This document shows positions 18,833-27,573 of a stretch of DNA of 64,000 nucleotides, in pieces. The stretch lies in NCBI GenBank assembly GCA_965602675.1, contig CBFCZO010000002.1:1-64000 (forward strand), in the 5' to 3' direction. The notes under the pieces are model-generated. The model was not told where the DNA came from, ran no database searches, and was given only the letters and a program-made list of their open reading frames with translations. Position 1 is the first letter of the stretch; every line of letters begins with the position of its first letter. The position numbers were made by a program, and so were the translations under genes. Source of the stretch: DATKUA01 sp965602675 (GTDB lineage Bacteria; Acidobacteriota; DATKUA01).

Positions 18833-19318
18833 ATGCTGATTAAGATGACAATAAAAAGTTTGCTGATCGATCCGATCAACGAAATGCCGATCATCGTCCT
18901 GATGGATGCTGATAGCAAGAAAGTCCTCCCGATTTGGGTGGGCTTTTTTGAGGCAAATGCTATCGCCCTGAAAATAGAGGATGTGCCCACACCCCGGCCG
19001 ATGACACACGATCTGATCAAGAACATCCTCGATACGATCGGAGCCGAACTCAAGCGAATAGAAATCAGCAAGCTGGAAAACAGCACTTACTTCGCCAACA
19101 TCTACCTCACGATAAACGGACAGGAACTGAGGATAGACTCCAGGCCCAGCGATGCGATCGCAATAGCCTTGAGAACTGAGTCTCCCATATTTGTCGATCC
19201 CCTAGTAATCGAGGCCGCAAGCGGTTTTGAAATGTCCGACGACCCCGAACACAAGGAAAAGCTTAAAAAGTGGCTTGATAACCTCGATATCGACGCATTC
19301 GGCAAATACAAAATGTAA
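18833..19318 (+). CDS. Bifunctional nuclease family (DUF151) protein
   Basis: A 161-residue protein of the BFN/DUF151 family: LPIWVGFFEANAIA near residue 34, RPMTHDLI, and the SRPSDAIAIALR segment. The ATG at 18833 is preferred over 18827 because GGGAG is then 6 bases upstream. Plant and Mycobacterium relatives have DNase/RNase activity; other bacterial members are uncharacterised. It is followed by a promoter and the parAB genes, so a functional link is not implied. Confidence 0.85.
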   Translation: MLIKMTIKSLLIDPINEMPIIVLMDADSKKVLPIWVGFFEANAIALKIEDVPTPRPMTHDLIKNILDTIGAELKRIEISKLENSTYFANIYLTINGQELRIDSRPSDAIAIALRTESPIFVDPLVIEAASGFEMSDDPEHKEKLKKWLDNLDIDAFGKYKM

Positions 19319-19394
19319 TCCCTCCGGAAACGCTCCAATCTTCCAATATCTTGCGTTTATTTTTATCCAATACTCAACATTTAGTCTCTTCTGC

Positions 19395-19423
19395 TTGACT
19401 ACCGGCTCGGCCTCGTCTTAAAT
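19395..19423 (+). promoter_or_regulatory. Sigma-70-type promoter for parAB
   Basis: TTGACT (19395-19400), 17-base spacer, TTAAAT (19418-19423). The predicted start is about 18 bases before the TTG start codon of parA, leaving an AAAGGA-type ribosome binding site in the leader. Confidence 0.55.
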
Positions 19424-19447
19424 TAGGACCAAAAGGATGGACAGGCC

Positions 19448-20221
19448 TTGATTATCACAATAGCCAACCAGAAGGGCGGAGTAGGCAAGACCGTGACCGC
19501 CGTCAACCTAGCCGCGGCTCTAGGCGGCCTCCAAAGGCGGTCAACTTTGCTCGTCGATATGGACCCCCAGGGGCATTCCTCGCTGTCTTTTCTACAATCC
19601 GGGAACGAGCGCAGGACGATCTACTCAGTTTTCCGGCAGGAGTGCGAAATACGCGACGCGATCTTCCCGGTTAAGGAAGAAGGGATAGATCTGCTCCCGG
19701 CGGATATCGATCTGGCGAAAATCGAGAGAGATCTTATCTCCGAGATCGACGGACCGTTCAGATTGAAAGACCTTCTCGCACCGCTCAAGCAAGATTATGA
19801 ATTTATTCTGGTCGACACGCCGCCGGCCCTGGGTATGCTGACGATCAATTGCCTCGTCGCGGCGGAACACCTGGTCGTCCCCATTCAATCCTCGTATCTC
19901 AGCCTTGAAGGCACCGACGATCTGCTTGACACCGTTGACAAGGTTCGAGTGAGATTTAATCCGGAACTCAGCCTGCTGGGAGCCCTCATCACGATTCACG
20001 ATCGCAGGACGGTGCTGGGCAAGGATGCGGTTAAACGGGTGCGTCAGATTTTTGGCGAAACCGCCTTCTCAACCATCATCAGCAAATCAGTCAGGTTGGA
20101 AGAAAGCCCGGCTTATCGGATTTCGATATTCCGCCATGCGCCCGATTCCGTCAGTGCGCAGGAGTATCTGCAGCTTAGCGAGGAGGTGATTGAACGTGTC
20201 AATGCGTCGCGGCCTTCCTGA
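19448..20221 (+). CDS. ParA-family ATPase
   Basis: A 257-residue deviant-Walker ATPase beginning with TTG, preceded by AAAAGGA. NQKGGVGKTVTAVNLA is the deviant Walker A with the signature Lys. LLVDMDPQGH is Walker A', and FILVDTPPALG is Walker B. Small ParAs of this size lack an N-terminal DNA-binding domain and work in chromosome or cargo segregation with a ParB. parB overlaps its 3' end. No replication initiator, rsmG or mnmG gene lies nearby, which is the usual chromosomal context, so this could be a second or specialised partition pair. Confidence 0.9.
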   Translation: MIITIANQKGGVGKTVTAVNLAAALGGLQRRSTLLVDMDPQGHSSLSFLQSGNERRTIYSVFRQECEIRDAIFPVKEEGIDLLPADIDLAKIERDLISEIDGPFRLKDLLAPLKQDYEFILVDTPPALGMLTINCLVAAEHLVVPIQSSYLSLEGTDDLLDTVDKVRVRFNPELSLLGALITIHDRRTVLGKDAVKRVRQIFGETAFSTIISKSVRLEESPAYRISIFRHAPDSVSAQEYLQLSEEVIERVNASRPS

Positions 20222-21023
20222 AACTCTTCGACCGAGGCATGACAGGCATTACGTCGAAAGCCTGGGCGCGCCACTGCCAAAGACAATCGGCAGGGAAATT
20301 CCGGTCGGGGAAATCGAACCAAATGAGGAGCAGCCGAGGAATACCTTGGGAGACCTCACGGGCCTGAAGCGCTCTATCGAAGAAAAAGGAATTATCGAGC
20401 CGATAATCGTGCGAAAGCACGGAGAGAAATATCAGATCATTTCCGGAGAAAGGCGGTTCGTCGCCGCACGCGAAATCGGACTGGAGGTCATCCCCTGCGT
20501 CGTCCGGGACGCGGACGATATCGAAACCCTCGAAGTTGCGCTTATCGAAAACTTGCAGAGGAAAGACCTTACCCCTTTCGAGGAGGCGGACGGTCTTCAA
20601 CAGCTGAAGGAAAAGCACGGATACACGCATGACGACATCGCCAATAAGATAGGTAAATCTCGCAGCTCGATCACTGAAACCATGAGCCTGGCGAGGATTC
20701 CCGAAGACATCCGCAGGCTCTGCCGCAGCCACGGGATTAACGCGAAATCGATGCTGCTGCAGATCGCGCGGCAGGATACCTCAGGCGACATGCTGCATCT
20801 CACACAGAGTATTATCAGCAGGGGAATATCGCGCGACGAGGCCAGGGCCGCCCGCCCGCACCTTAAAAGCGAAAAACCGAAGCCTGCCACCTTCCGCCAT
20901 GCCGCAAGAGACAAGTCCTTTACGGTGACCGTAAAATTCAAGAAAACCGATGCAAGCACAGAGGAAATGATCAAGGCCCTTGAAGAGGCGATCGCCAAAA
21001 TCAAAGCGGAAATCAAGCCCTGA
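20196..21023 (+). CDS. ParB/Spo0J-family partition protein
   Basis: Overlaps parA by 26 bp. AGGAGGTGA at 20181-20189 best serves the GTG at 20196; TTG at 20190 and ATG at 20202 are alternatives. Domain order fits ParB: N-terminal box with IEPNEEQPR, the GERRFVAAR CTP-binding box II, VALIENLQRKDLTPFEEA, then a helix-turn-helix (YTHDDIANKIGKSRSSITETM). A charged C-terminus (about 225-276) ends with a lysine-rich helix. ParB clamps onto parS using CTP. I see no canonical parS in the window; a 14-bp perfect palindrome lies directly after the stop. Confidence 0.9.
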   Translation: MSMRRGLPETLRPRHDRHYVESLGAPLPKTIGREIPVGEIEPNEEQPRNTLGDLTGLKRSIEEKGIIEPIIVRKHGEKYQIISGERRFVAAREIGLEVIPCVVRDADDIETLEVALIENLQRKDLTPFEEADGLQQLKEKHGYTHDDIANKIGKSRSSITETMSLARIPEDIRRLCRSHGINAKSMLLQIARQDTSGDMLHLTQSIISRGISRDEARAARPHLKSEKPKPATFRHAARDKSFTVTVKFKKTDASTEEMIKALEEAIAKIKAEIKP

Positions 21024-21024
21024 A

Positions 21025-21038
21025 GTCGGCGCGCCGAC
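21025..21038. repeat. Perfect 14-bp palindrome after parB
   Basis: GTCGGCGCGCCGAC is perfectly self-complementary and begins one base after the parB stop codon. As RNA it could form only a short stem; as DNA it could be a binding site. A-rich sequence with two copies of ACTATTAAAG follows (about 21050 and 21065). Confidence 0.6.
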
Positions 21039-21101
21039 AAATAAAGCTACACTATTAAAGAAAAACTATTAAAGCACTACATGAAGTATAAAATGCAGAC
21101 A

Positions 21102-21120
21102 CGCAACACTTTATGTTGCG
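21102..21120 (-). terminator. Hairpin after rpsT
   Basis: Stem CGCAACA/TGTTGCG with a 5-nt loop lies about 20 bp after the rpsT stop on the minus strand. The tail is T-rich but not a clean T-run. Confidence 0.5.
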
Positions 21121-21140
21121 GGATGAGGCTTTCTGTTTTA

Positions 21141-21410
21141 TCAGGAAGCGCTGGCGCGATCGAGACTAGCGGTCAGGCGGGACTTCAAACGGGCGGCGCG
21201 GTTGCGGTGAATAATGCCCTTCTGAATGCTCTTATCAATGCGCGAATATGTGCTGCCGAGGCTGCTACGGGCTCCCTCGATGTCGCCTTCCACAACAAGC
21301 TTGCGGAATCTCTTGATCTCGCTGCGAAGAGTGCTCATATAATGCCTGTTTCTCAGGCGAGCGGCCGAGCTTTGCTTGTTCCTTTTCACTGCTGACTTGA
21401 TATTTGCCAT
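21141..21410 (-). CDS. rpsT: 30S ribosomal protein S20
   Basis: An 89-residue, Lys/Arg-rich helical protein starting MANIKSAVKRNKQS, the typical S20 N-terminus, and ending with HRNRAARLKSRLTA. It binds 16S rRNA in the small subunit. The open frame continues upstream, but S20 homology and an AAGAGG ribosome binding site fix the ATG at 21410. A good promoter lies upstream and a hairpin downstream, so it is monocistronic. Confidence 0.95.
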   Translation of the reverse strand: MANIKSAVKRNKQSSAARLRNRHYMSTLRSEIKRFRKLVVEGDIEGARSSLGSTYSRIDKSIQKGIIHRNRAARLKSRLTASLDRASAS

Positions 21411-21444
21411 CTTATGCCTCTTAATCTCCGAAAAAGCAGGCGGG

Positions 21445-21473
21445 AGTTTAGATAAGGTGGCGGCTAAAGTCAA
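21445..21473 (-). promoter_or_regulatory. Sigma-70-type promoter for rpsT
   Basis: Read on the minus strand: TTGACT (21473-21468), 17-base spacer, TAAACT (21450-21445). The predicted start is about 28 bp before the ATG. Confidence 0.6.
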
Positions 21474-21492
21474 GCGCTTTCTCTCCAAACAA

Positions 21493-21521
21493 TTGCGGGT
21501 GGGGATCAGGAAGAATAGAAT
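21493..21521 (+). promoter_or_regulatory. Possible promoter for murJ-dtd-xer
   Basis: TTGCGG (21493-21498), 17-base spacer, TAGAAT (21516-21521), about 20 bp upstream of the murJ start. The -35 match is weak. It is divergent from the rpsT promoter. Confidence 0.4.
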
Positions 21522-21548
21522 CGATTGCTCGAATCTAGAGGGTTGCTG

Positions 21549-23225
21549 ATGAGTGGGGATACGACAACGACCGGCGCCGAGACGGTCGCTGCCCAGGCGG
21601 AGGAGAGGGAAGGCAAGCGCAGGCTGTTGCGCTCGGCGGGGATCATGAGCATCATGACCGCCACCAGCCGGATCTTCGGACTCGTCAGGGACATGTCGAT
21701 GGCCGCGCTGATGGGCACCGGCATGCACATGGATGCCTTCAGAGTCGCCAACGTGATCCCCAACATGCTCCGTAGGCTCCTGGGAGAAGGGGCGATGACC
21801 GCCGCTTTCATCCCCACTTTTGCTCAGGTAGAGCAGAAAGGCGACAAGGAGCGCTTGTGGCGCTTCGTCAGCACCTTCTTCTGCACCTTCGCGCTGATTC
21901 TCCTGCTGACAGCGGCGCTCGGTGTAGCCTTCTCCCCGGTGCTGGTCGACCTGATAACCGAGCAGGGAGGCTTCGACCAGGTGCCGGGCAAGATCGAGCT
22001 GACGATCCAGCTCAATCAGGTCATGTTCCCTTACATCTCGTTGATCGGACTGGCGGCCATCGTAATGGCGGTGCTGAACTCACTCGGCAGCTTCGGGCCC
22101 CCGGCGTTCACCCCGGTGCTGTTCAACATCAGCATCATCGTCTGCGGTTGGGCTTTCGCATCCACATTCACCAGCCCGGCATTCGGCTTCGCCATCGGAG
22201 TGCTGTTGGGCGGCCTGGCGCAGATTGTATTTCAGCTACCGTTCCTGCGGCGCTTCAGCGTGAAGTTCAACTTCCGCGTTTCTTTCATCGACCCGGAAAT
22301 CAGGCAGGTTTTCAAGCTGATGGTTCCCGGGATTTTCGCCGTAGGCATTACGCAGATTAACATCTTCATCGCCACCCGCGTCCTCACCGGCCTCGAGGAG
22401 GGCGCAACCTCGGGTATCTATTACTCCGACCGCCTGATGGAACTCACGCTCGGAATCTTCGCCATCTCGGTTTCGACCGTGATCCTGCCGCTCCTCTCCA
22501 GGCAGGCCGCTGCGGGCCGCATAGAAGAACTGCGGCAAACTCTCTCGTTTGCGATCAGGGTGGTCGGTTTCATCACCATACCGGCGGCGGTAGGGCTGAT
22601 TGTCCTGCGCAAGCCGATCGTCAGCATCGTGTTCCAGCGGGGTGCTTTCGACGAGCGCTCACTGGCGCTCACCGCCGATCCGCTTGTCTTCTTTAGCCTC
22701 GGGCTTTTCCTCTTCGCCATGATCAAGGTGATGGCGCCGGCGTTTTATGCGCTAAAGGAAATGCGCATTCCGGTGATGATCAGCTCCTGCGACATGGTTG
22801 TTAACATTACGCTCTGCTATATCCTCAGCGCTTATATGGGAAACTCGGGCGTGGCGTTGGCATTGACGTGCGGGGCGGCGCTCAACGTATCACTTCTGCT
22901 GTTTATCTTTATTCGCCGTCACGGCAGCCTGAGATTCAGGCAGATATGCGTTTCGCTGGTCAAGATCGCAGTCGCGTCCGCGGTGATGGGGGGATTCTGC
23001 TGGCTGGCCGGCGGGTGGCTGGGCCTCGATTCGATGCCCAACGGCTGGGTCAAAATCGGCCTGACACTCGCTACGATCGCCGCCGGAGTGGTTGTGTTCT
23101 CAATTGTTTGCGCCGCCTTCCGCAGCCGCGAATTGCCTGAGCTGATATCGATGTTCCGCAAAGACAGAGCTGTGCCGGGACGGAGTTCCGCTGAGGCTCA
23201 GCCGCCCGGGGAGAGACCGGAATGA
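21549..23225 (+). CDS. murJ: Lipid II flippase MurJ (MviN)
   Basis: A 558-residue inner-membrane protein with about 14 hydrophobic segments, moving lipid II to the periplasm for peptidoglycan synthesis. The ATG at 21549 has AGAGGG 6 bases upstream. Family marks near the N-terminus are SIMTATSRIFGLVRD and DAFRVANVIPNMLRRLLGEGAMTAAFIP, both strongly conserved in MurJ. The C-terminal tail is short, basic and Pro-rich. Its TGA overlaps the dtd ATG (ATGA), indicating translational coupling. Confidence 0.95.
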   Translation: MSGDTTTTGAETVAAQAEEREGKRRLLRSAGIMSIMTATSRIFGLVRDMSMAALMGTGMHMDAFRVANVIPNMLRRLLGEGAMTAAFIPTFAQVEQKGDKERLWRFVSTFFCTFALILLLTAALGVAFSPVLVDLITEQGGFDQVPGKIELTIQLNQVMFPYISLIGLAAIVMAVLNSLGSFGPPAFTPVLFNISIIVCGWAFASTFTSPAFGFAIGVLLGGLAQIVFQLPFLRRFSVKFNFRVSFIDPEIRQVFKLMVPGIFAVGITQINIFIATRVLTGLEEGATSGIYYSDRLMELTLGIFAISVSTVILPLLSRQAAAGRIEELRQTLSFAIRVVGFITIPAAVGLIVLRKPIVSIVFQRGAFDERSLALTADPLVFFSLGLFLFAMIKVMAPAFYALKEMRIPVMISSCDMVVNITLCYILSAYMGNSGVALALTCGAALNVSLLLFIFIRRHGSLRFRQICVSLVKIAVASAVMGGFCWLAGGWLGLDSMPNGWVKIGLTLATIAAGVVVFSIVCAAFRSRELPELISMFRKDRAVPGRSSAEAQPPGERPE

Positions 23226-23671
23226 AGATAGTTTACCAGCGGGTGTCGGGCGCCTCGGTGATGATAGAGGGCAGATTGCACTCCGAGATCGCACAGGGCG
23301 CGGTGCTGCTCCTCGCCGTGGAGAAGGGGGATGACGAATCGATCCTCTCATGGGGGGCGCGGAAGTGCGCCGAGCTGCGAGCGTTCGCCGACGGCGAGCG
23401 TAAAATGAACCTGTCGCTGCTCGACATCGGCGGTGAGGCGCTCGTTGTCTCGCAATTCACCCTTGCCGCCGGCGTTCGCAAGGGCAGAAGGCCGAGCTTC
23501 GACAAAGCCGCGGATCCGGCGGAAGCCAAGGGACTCTATGAATTTTTTTGCGACGAGTTAAGAGGGATCGGAGTCGGCGTGAAGACCGGTGTTTTCGCGG
23601 CGATGATGGATGTCGCCCTGGTAAATTCGGGGCCGGTCACTTTCATAATCGAGCGCAGGAACGATGAATGA
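23222..23671 (+). CDS. dtd: D-aminoacyl-tRNA deacylase
   Basis: A 149-residue enzyme that hydrolyses D-amino acids mischarged on tRNA. It has the start MKIVYQRVSGASV, the catalytic SQFTL motif (about residues 79-83) and the NSGPVTF motif near the C-terminus, where the family usually shows N-x-GPVT. Start and stop both overlap neighbours (murJ and the recombinase), so it sits inside a three-gene operon. Confidence 0.95.
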   Translation: MKIVYQRVSGASVMIEGRLHSEIAQGAVLLLAVEKGDDESILSWGARKCAELRAFADGERKMNLSLLDIGGEALVVSQFTLAAGVRKGRRPSFDKAADPAEAKGLYEFFCDELRGIGVGVKTGVFAAMMDVALVNSGPVTFIIERRNDE

Positions 23672-24557
23672 CGAACGTCTTGTCGAGCTGTTCATCGATC
23701 ACCTGATCGCTGAGCGGGGGCTTTCCCGCAACACGGTGGCTTCCTATGGCAGGGACCTTGCCAAGCTGCTCGATTACTCCGCTAAGAACGACAAACATCT
23801 CAAAACCCTGGCTCGCGACGATATCTCGGACCTGATAACGGAACTGCGCCAGGGCGGCCTCTCGGCAAGATCCTCAGCACGATTGTTGTCGACGCTGCGG
23901 CAGTTCTACCGCTTCCTGCTCAGCGAGGAGGAGATCAGCGAGGATCCCACCGAAACGGTTCCTGCTCCCCGGATAACCAGAACGCTTCCCGAGGTCTTGA
24001 GTGAGAAAGAGGTCGGTTCGCTGCTCTCGGCTCCTGATCTGTCCAAACCTCTCGGTCTGCGCGACAAGGCCATGCTGGAGACCCTCTACGCCACCGGCCT
24101 GAGGATCACAGAGCTGGTCTCGTTGAAACTGGATGATATTAGGGCGGACATGATGCCGTTCGTCCTCGTGCGCGGCAAGCGCGACAAGGAGCGCATCGTC
24201 CCGTTGGGGGGCGAAGCTTACCGCCACGTCAAGCGTTACCTGGATGAGAGCAGGGGAGAGATACTCGGGAAAAAGAGGTCTCCTTTTCTGTTCATCACCT
24301 CGCGCGGCGGCCACATCTCGCGCAAGACCTTCTGGGTCCTGGTAGGCTCATACGCGCGTAAGGCGGGCATCAGAAAGAACATCTATCCCCATCTCCTGCG
24401 CCACAGCTTCGCCACACACCTGCTGGAGCACGGAGCCGACCTGCGCAGCGTGCAGACCCTGTTGGGCCACAGCGATATCACTACCACCCAAATCTACACC
24501 GAGGTCAGCCGCGAGCGGCTTCGCAGGCTATACAATAAAAGTCACCCGCGCTCCTAA
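23664..24557 (+). CDS. Tyrosine recombinase XerC/XerD-like
   Basis: A 297-residue site-specific recombinase for resolving chromosome dimers. The N-terminal SAM-like core-binding domain is at about 5-90. The catalytic domain has Arg in ATGLRITEL, Lys in GKRDKERIV, HLLRHSFATHLL (His and Arg), the LLGHSDITTT His, and the Tyr nucleophile in QIYTEV. All catalytic residues are present. It overlaps dtd by 8 bp. Housekeeping neighbours, standard length and absence of phage genes argue for Xer rather than an integrase; C versus D cannot be settled here. Confidence 0.92.
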   Translation: MNDERLVELFIDHLIAERGLSRNTVASYGRDLAKLLDYSAKNDKHLKTLARDDISDLITELRQGGLSARSSARLLSTLRQFYRFLLSEEEISEDPTETVPAPRITRTLPEVLSEKEVGSLLSAPDLSKPLGLRDKAMLETLYATGLRITELVSLKLDDIRADMMPFVLVRGKRDKERIVPLGGEAYRHVKRYLDESRGEILGKKRSPFLFITSRGGHISRKTFWVLVGSYARKAGIRKNIYPHLLRHSFATHLLEHGADLRSVQTLLGHSDITTTQIYTEVSRERLRRLYNKSHPRS

Positions 24558-24667
24558 CCTGTTGATAATAAAAGAATTAATCGAAATGCAACTGGCCGCC
24601 CGAATGCAGTGCGCGGCATAATTCCTTACGAGTCAATAAGTTACGCCAGGTTTGCGCTGGTAGAGGG

Positions 24668-27349
24668 CTAACTGCGCAGTGTGGCGAAGAGCAGGGCACC
24701 GAAGCCGATAAAAGCTATGTTCGGGGCCCAGGCGGCCAGCAGGGCGGGCAGGAGGCCGGTCTGGCCCAGAGCGCGGAAGAGGCTCATCATACCCCAGTAA
24801 ACTATCACTAGGCCGATGGAAATTGAGATGCCCGTCATCGGACCGCTGCGCCTGGCGGTCGTGAAAGCGAATGGCAGCCCGAGAAGCGTCATCACCAGCG
24901 GCAGAAACGGGAAGCTGAGCTTCCAGTAGAGGTCGAAATTCTCCCGGGTCGTCGCGAAGCCATACGCGGCGAGCGTGTCGACATAGTCCGTCAGTTCGGA
25001 ATAACTCATCTGGTCCGACGGCTTGATCTCCTGGCCGAAATAGGTCGGATGTTCGGGGATGGGCAATTCCTGAACGGATGTAATCTCCGTCGGGCTGCGG
25101 GTGGTTCCGCTGAAGTAAGTTATCCAGCCGTTGTCGGACACCCATGAATTTTCGCTCCACGCAGCTTGCCTGGCGTATATGTGTTGCCGCAGCTGGTAGC
25201 TCACCGGATCGATGTCGTAGACGTGGAGTTCCTCCAGAAGGCGCTCGTCCTCGTTATACAGCTGGAAGTGATAAATCCTGTTTTTCTCCTCGCCGAGAAC
25301 CCAGCGGTTGCGCGGGTCGCGGGTGGTCTGGATCGGCCGGTCACGGATGATCCCCTTGATTTCCGCCAGCCTCGGCGCGGTCGCAGGGATGAGGAAATCG
25401 TTGTTGTAGAAGGCAAAGATGCTGACTACCAGGGCCATGAAGATCACCGGCACCGACAGCCTGTAAATGCTTACTCCGCTCGATTTGAAGGCGATAATCT
25501 CGGAGTTTTTACTCAGCAGCGCAAAACTGATCATCGTGCCCATCAGAGTGGATATGGGGAGCACCCAGCGGATTGTTTCAGGCGCAACGAATTGAAAGTA
25601 ATCGATGAGGATCGCCTGGTCGACGTTATTCTTCTGAATGTCATTGTTGACATCGATAAAATTCACCAGGCTGAAGACCGCATATACGATGACGAATACG
25701 AGCAGAAAGGCCGTCAGGAAGGTCTTGATTAGGTAGCGGTCGACAATCAACGGGAAACCGTAGGCGCGGCCGATCTGTTCCTCGACGCCGCGGCCGCTTT
25801 TGCGAGCTCGCCTTTTCGTTTTGTGTTCGTCCTCTCCCGGTTCGGCTGTCTCCGGCGTCTCGTCTTCAGGCGTTCTGATCCTCAGCAGAAACTGGCCCAG
25901 GCCCGGCACACGCAGCTCGGCTCTTCTACGCAGGAAAAGCAGCAGCACGGCGATCAGGCCGAAGATGAAGTTCGGCATCCACATGCCGAGAGCGGGGGAG
26001 ACGCGTTCATAGAGCGCAAGCCGTTCGCCGGTAATGTGTAGACCCCAATAGATAATGAATATCGAGATTCCCACGACGTAGCCGTAAGCCTTTCCTCCGC
26101 GACGCGAGCTCAGGCCGAGCGGCAGACCCAGCAGAGCGAAGATGATACAGGTGAAAGGCAGAGAGAATTTCTTGTGGATTTCGATCCAGTAAGCGTTGGT
26201 CTTCTGCCTGATGAGCTTTGAGTTAATCAGTTCGAGGTTGCTGTCGCCCCTGACATGCCGGGCCACCGAATAGCTGTATTGCCTGTCGGCGAAGTCGCTC
26301 ACTGTAAAATCTTGTTCGAGCAGCTTCCGCCGCCCCTGCGAGATCTGCAACTTCAGCGGGTGTCTCTCATAGCCGGGCGTGAGGCGAAGAGGTATCTCGA
26401 GGAGCGTTTCGCACCCGGTGGTTTGTGGAACCTCCAGCGAGTCCGCAGCCACTTCCTCGCCGGCGACCGTCATCGAAACATGTATATTTTGGGGGCTGCC
26501 CGCGCCGTTACGCACAGATGCCCGGAAAATCATATAGTTCTCTTCGCGATCGATGTTTTCGAGTAGCTCCGGAACGGTTTTTGCCCGTATATCGGACGCG
26601 TTAGCGTTCCGCTCCTCGAGGCTTTCTTCTTCCATCAGGTGAAAGGTGTTGTTGACCGCTCTGGATACGGCCGACGGCTGCCCCGGCTCATCCCGTGGGA
26701 AGGTATAGGTATAGGAGACGGCCATGTTGAGATCGAGCGTGCCCCCGCTGCTTCGTGAGATAAGATCGGCGTGCCTGGCAAGGATGGCCTTCGGGTAGCT
26801 GTTATCGCTGCTGTCGTAGATGAAAACCTGTTTCCACCGCCGGTTGTCGTTTTCATCGATGTCGTTGACGTAGATGATGAATCCCGGGAAGTCCTCATGG
26901 AATATGTGCGGCTTTACTTCCGCGCTGATTACTTCGCGAGAATGCTCGAGGACAATTTTGCCCGACTCCTCATTTGCCCAAGGCACGGCTTCGGTCAGCA
27001 ACCAGGTGTTTCCCAACCACGCGAAAACGGCGATTCCGAGCAATGGAAATAGAAATGAATGCGAGCTGACGCCGCTGGAAGTGAGGGCGATGACTTCGCT
27101 GTCGGCGCTGAGCCGGTTGAGGCCGACGATTATGCCGAGAAGCAGCGCCATCGGAATAACGTAACCAAGGATGGCAGGCAGATTATAGAAAAGCAGCAAG
27201 CCGGTCTCGGCAAGCGTGTACTGGTACTCGATCAGGTTCTCGGCCAGCCGGGCAATGGTTGCCATCAGGAAGACGAATGTGAAGGTAACCAGTGAGACCA
27301 TCGCCGGCGCAGTGATTTCCTTGATGACGAATTTTGAGAAGATCTTCAT
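24668..27349 (-). CDS. Fused LptF-LptG LPS export permease
   Basis: A single 893-residue protein carrying both permease halves of the LptB2FG transporter, which pulls LPS from the inner membrane onto the LptA bridge. The first half (about 1-490) has an LptF-like N-terminus, three membrane segments, the LTSSGVS coupling segment, a beta-jellyroll periplasmic domain and three more membrane segments with LLGLPLGLSSRR. After a charged linker (about 495-540) the pattern repeats as LptG: VDRYLIKTFLTAFLL, SEIIAFKSSGVSIYRL, periplasmic domain, and LLGLPFAFTTARR. No stop or frameshift separates the halves. The first periplasmic domain is longer than usual, with an extra beta-rich stretch near 270-370. 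lptA, lptB and lptC are not in the window. Confidence 0.92.
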   Translation of the reverse strand: MKIFSKFVIKEITAPAMVSLVTFTFVFLMATIARLAENLIEYQYTLAETGLLLFYNLPAILGYVIPMALLLGIIVGLNRLSADSEVIALTSSGVSSHSFLFPLLGIAVFAWLGNTWLLTEAVPWANEESGKIVLEHSREVISAEVKPHIFHEDFPGFIIYVNDIDENDNRRWKQVFIYDSSDNSYPKAILARHADLISRSSGGTLDLNMAVSYTYTFPRDEPGQPSAVSRAVNNTFHLMEEESLEERNANASDIRAKTVPELLENIDREENYMIFRASVRNGAGSPQNIHVSMTVAGEEVAADSLEVPQTTGCETLLEIPLRLTPGYERHPLKLQISQGRRKLLEQDFTVSDFADRQYSYSVARHVRGDSNLELINSKLIRQKTNAYWIEIHKKFSLPFTCIIFALLGLPLGLSSRRGGKAYGYVVGISIFIIYWGLHITGERLALYERVSPALGMWMPNFIFGLIAVLLLFLRRRAELRVPGLGQFLLRIRTPEDETPETAEPGEDEHKTKRRARKSGRGVEEQIGRAYGFPLIVDRYLIKTFLTAFLLVFVIVYAVFSLVNFIDVNNDIQKNNVDQAILIDYFQFVAPETIRWVLPISTLMGTMISFALLSKNSEIIAFKSSGVSIYRLSVPVIFMALVVSIFAFYNNDFLIPATAPRLAEIKGIIRDRPIQTTRDPRNRWVLGEEKNRIYHFQLYNEDERLLEELHVYDIDPVSYQLRQHIYARQAAWSENSWVSDNGWITYFSGTTRSPTEITSVQELPIPEHPTYFGQEIKPSDQMSYSELTDYVDTLAAYGFATTRENFDLYWKLSFPFLPLVMTLLGLPFAFTTARRSGPMTGISISIGLVIVYWGMMSLFRALGQTGLLPALLAAWAPNIAFIGFGALLFATLRS

Positions 27350-27573
27350 GACGCCGGCCTCGAATTATTCTCTCGGTTGCGTATTTTAGCCGAGCCGTCA
27401 TGTAATGGGTAGAGGGGTGGGATAATTGATTCAAACGGCCAGCGGAGCCCGGAATCCCGAATCGGCCGCGTGCGTCTGATAAGATATATTATGTCTAATA
27501 ATGAAAAGCCCTGGATCCCGCTTTCCGTTGATCGATCGTTTTGATAAAAATTGTTGAACTTCTCCCCCGCGGT

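Noticed and set aside
19448..21023. Plasmid partition system marking an integrated plasmid
   Set aside because: No replication, conjugation or toxin-antitoxin genes; flanked by housekeeping genes on both sides.
23664..24557. Integrase of a mobile element
   Set aside because: Operon with murJ and dtd, standard Xer length, no phage genes or attachment repeats.
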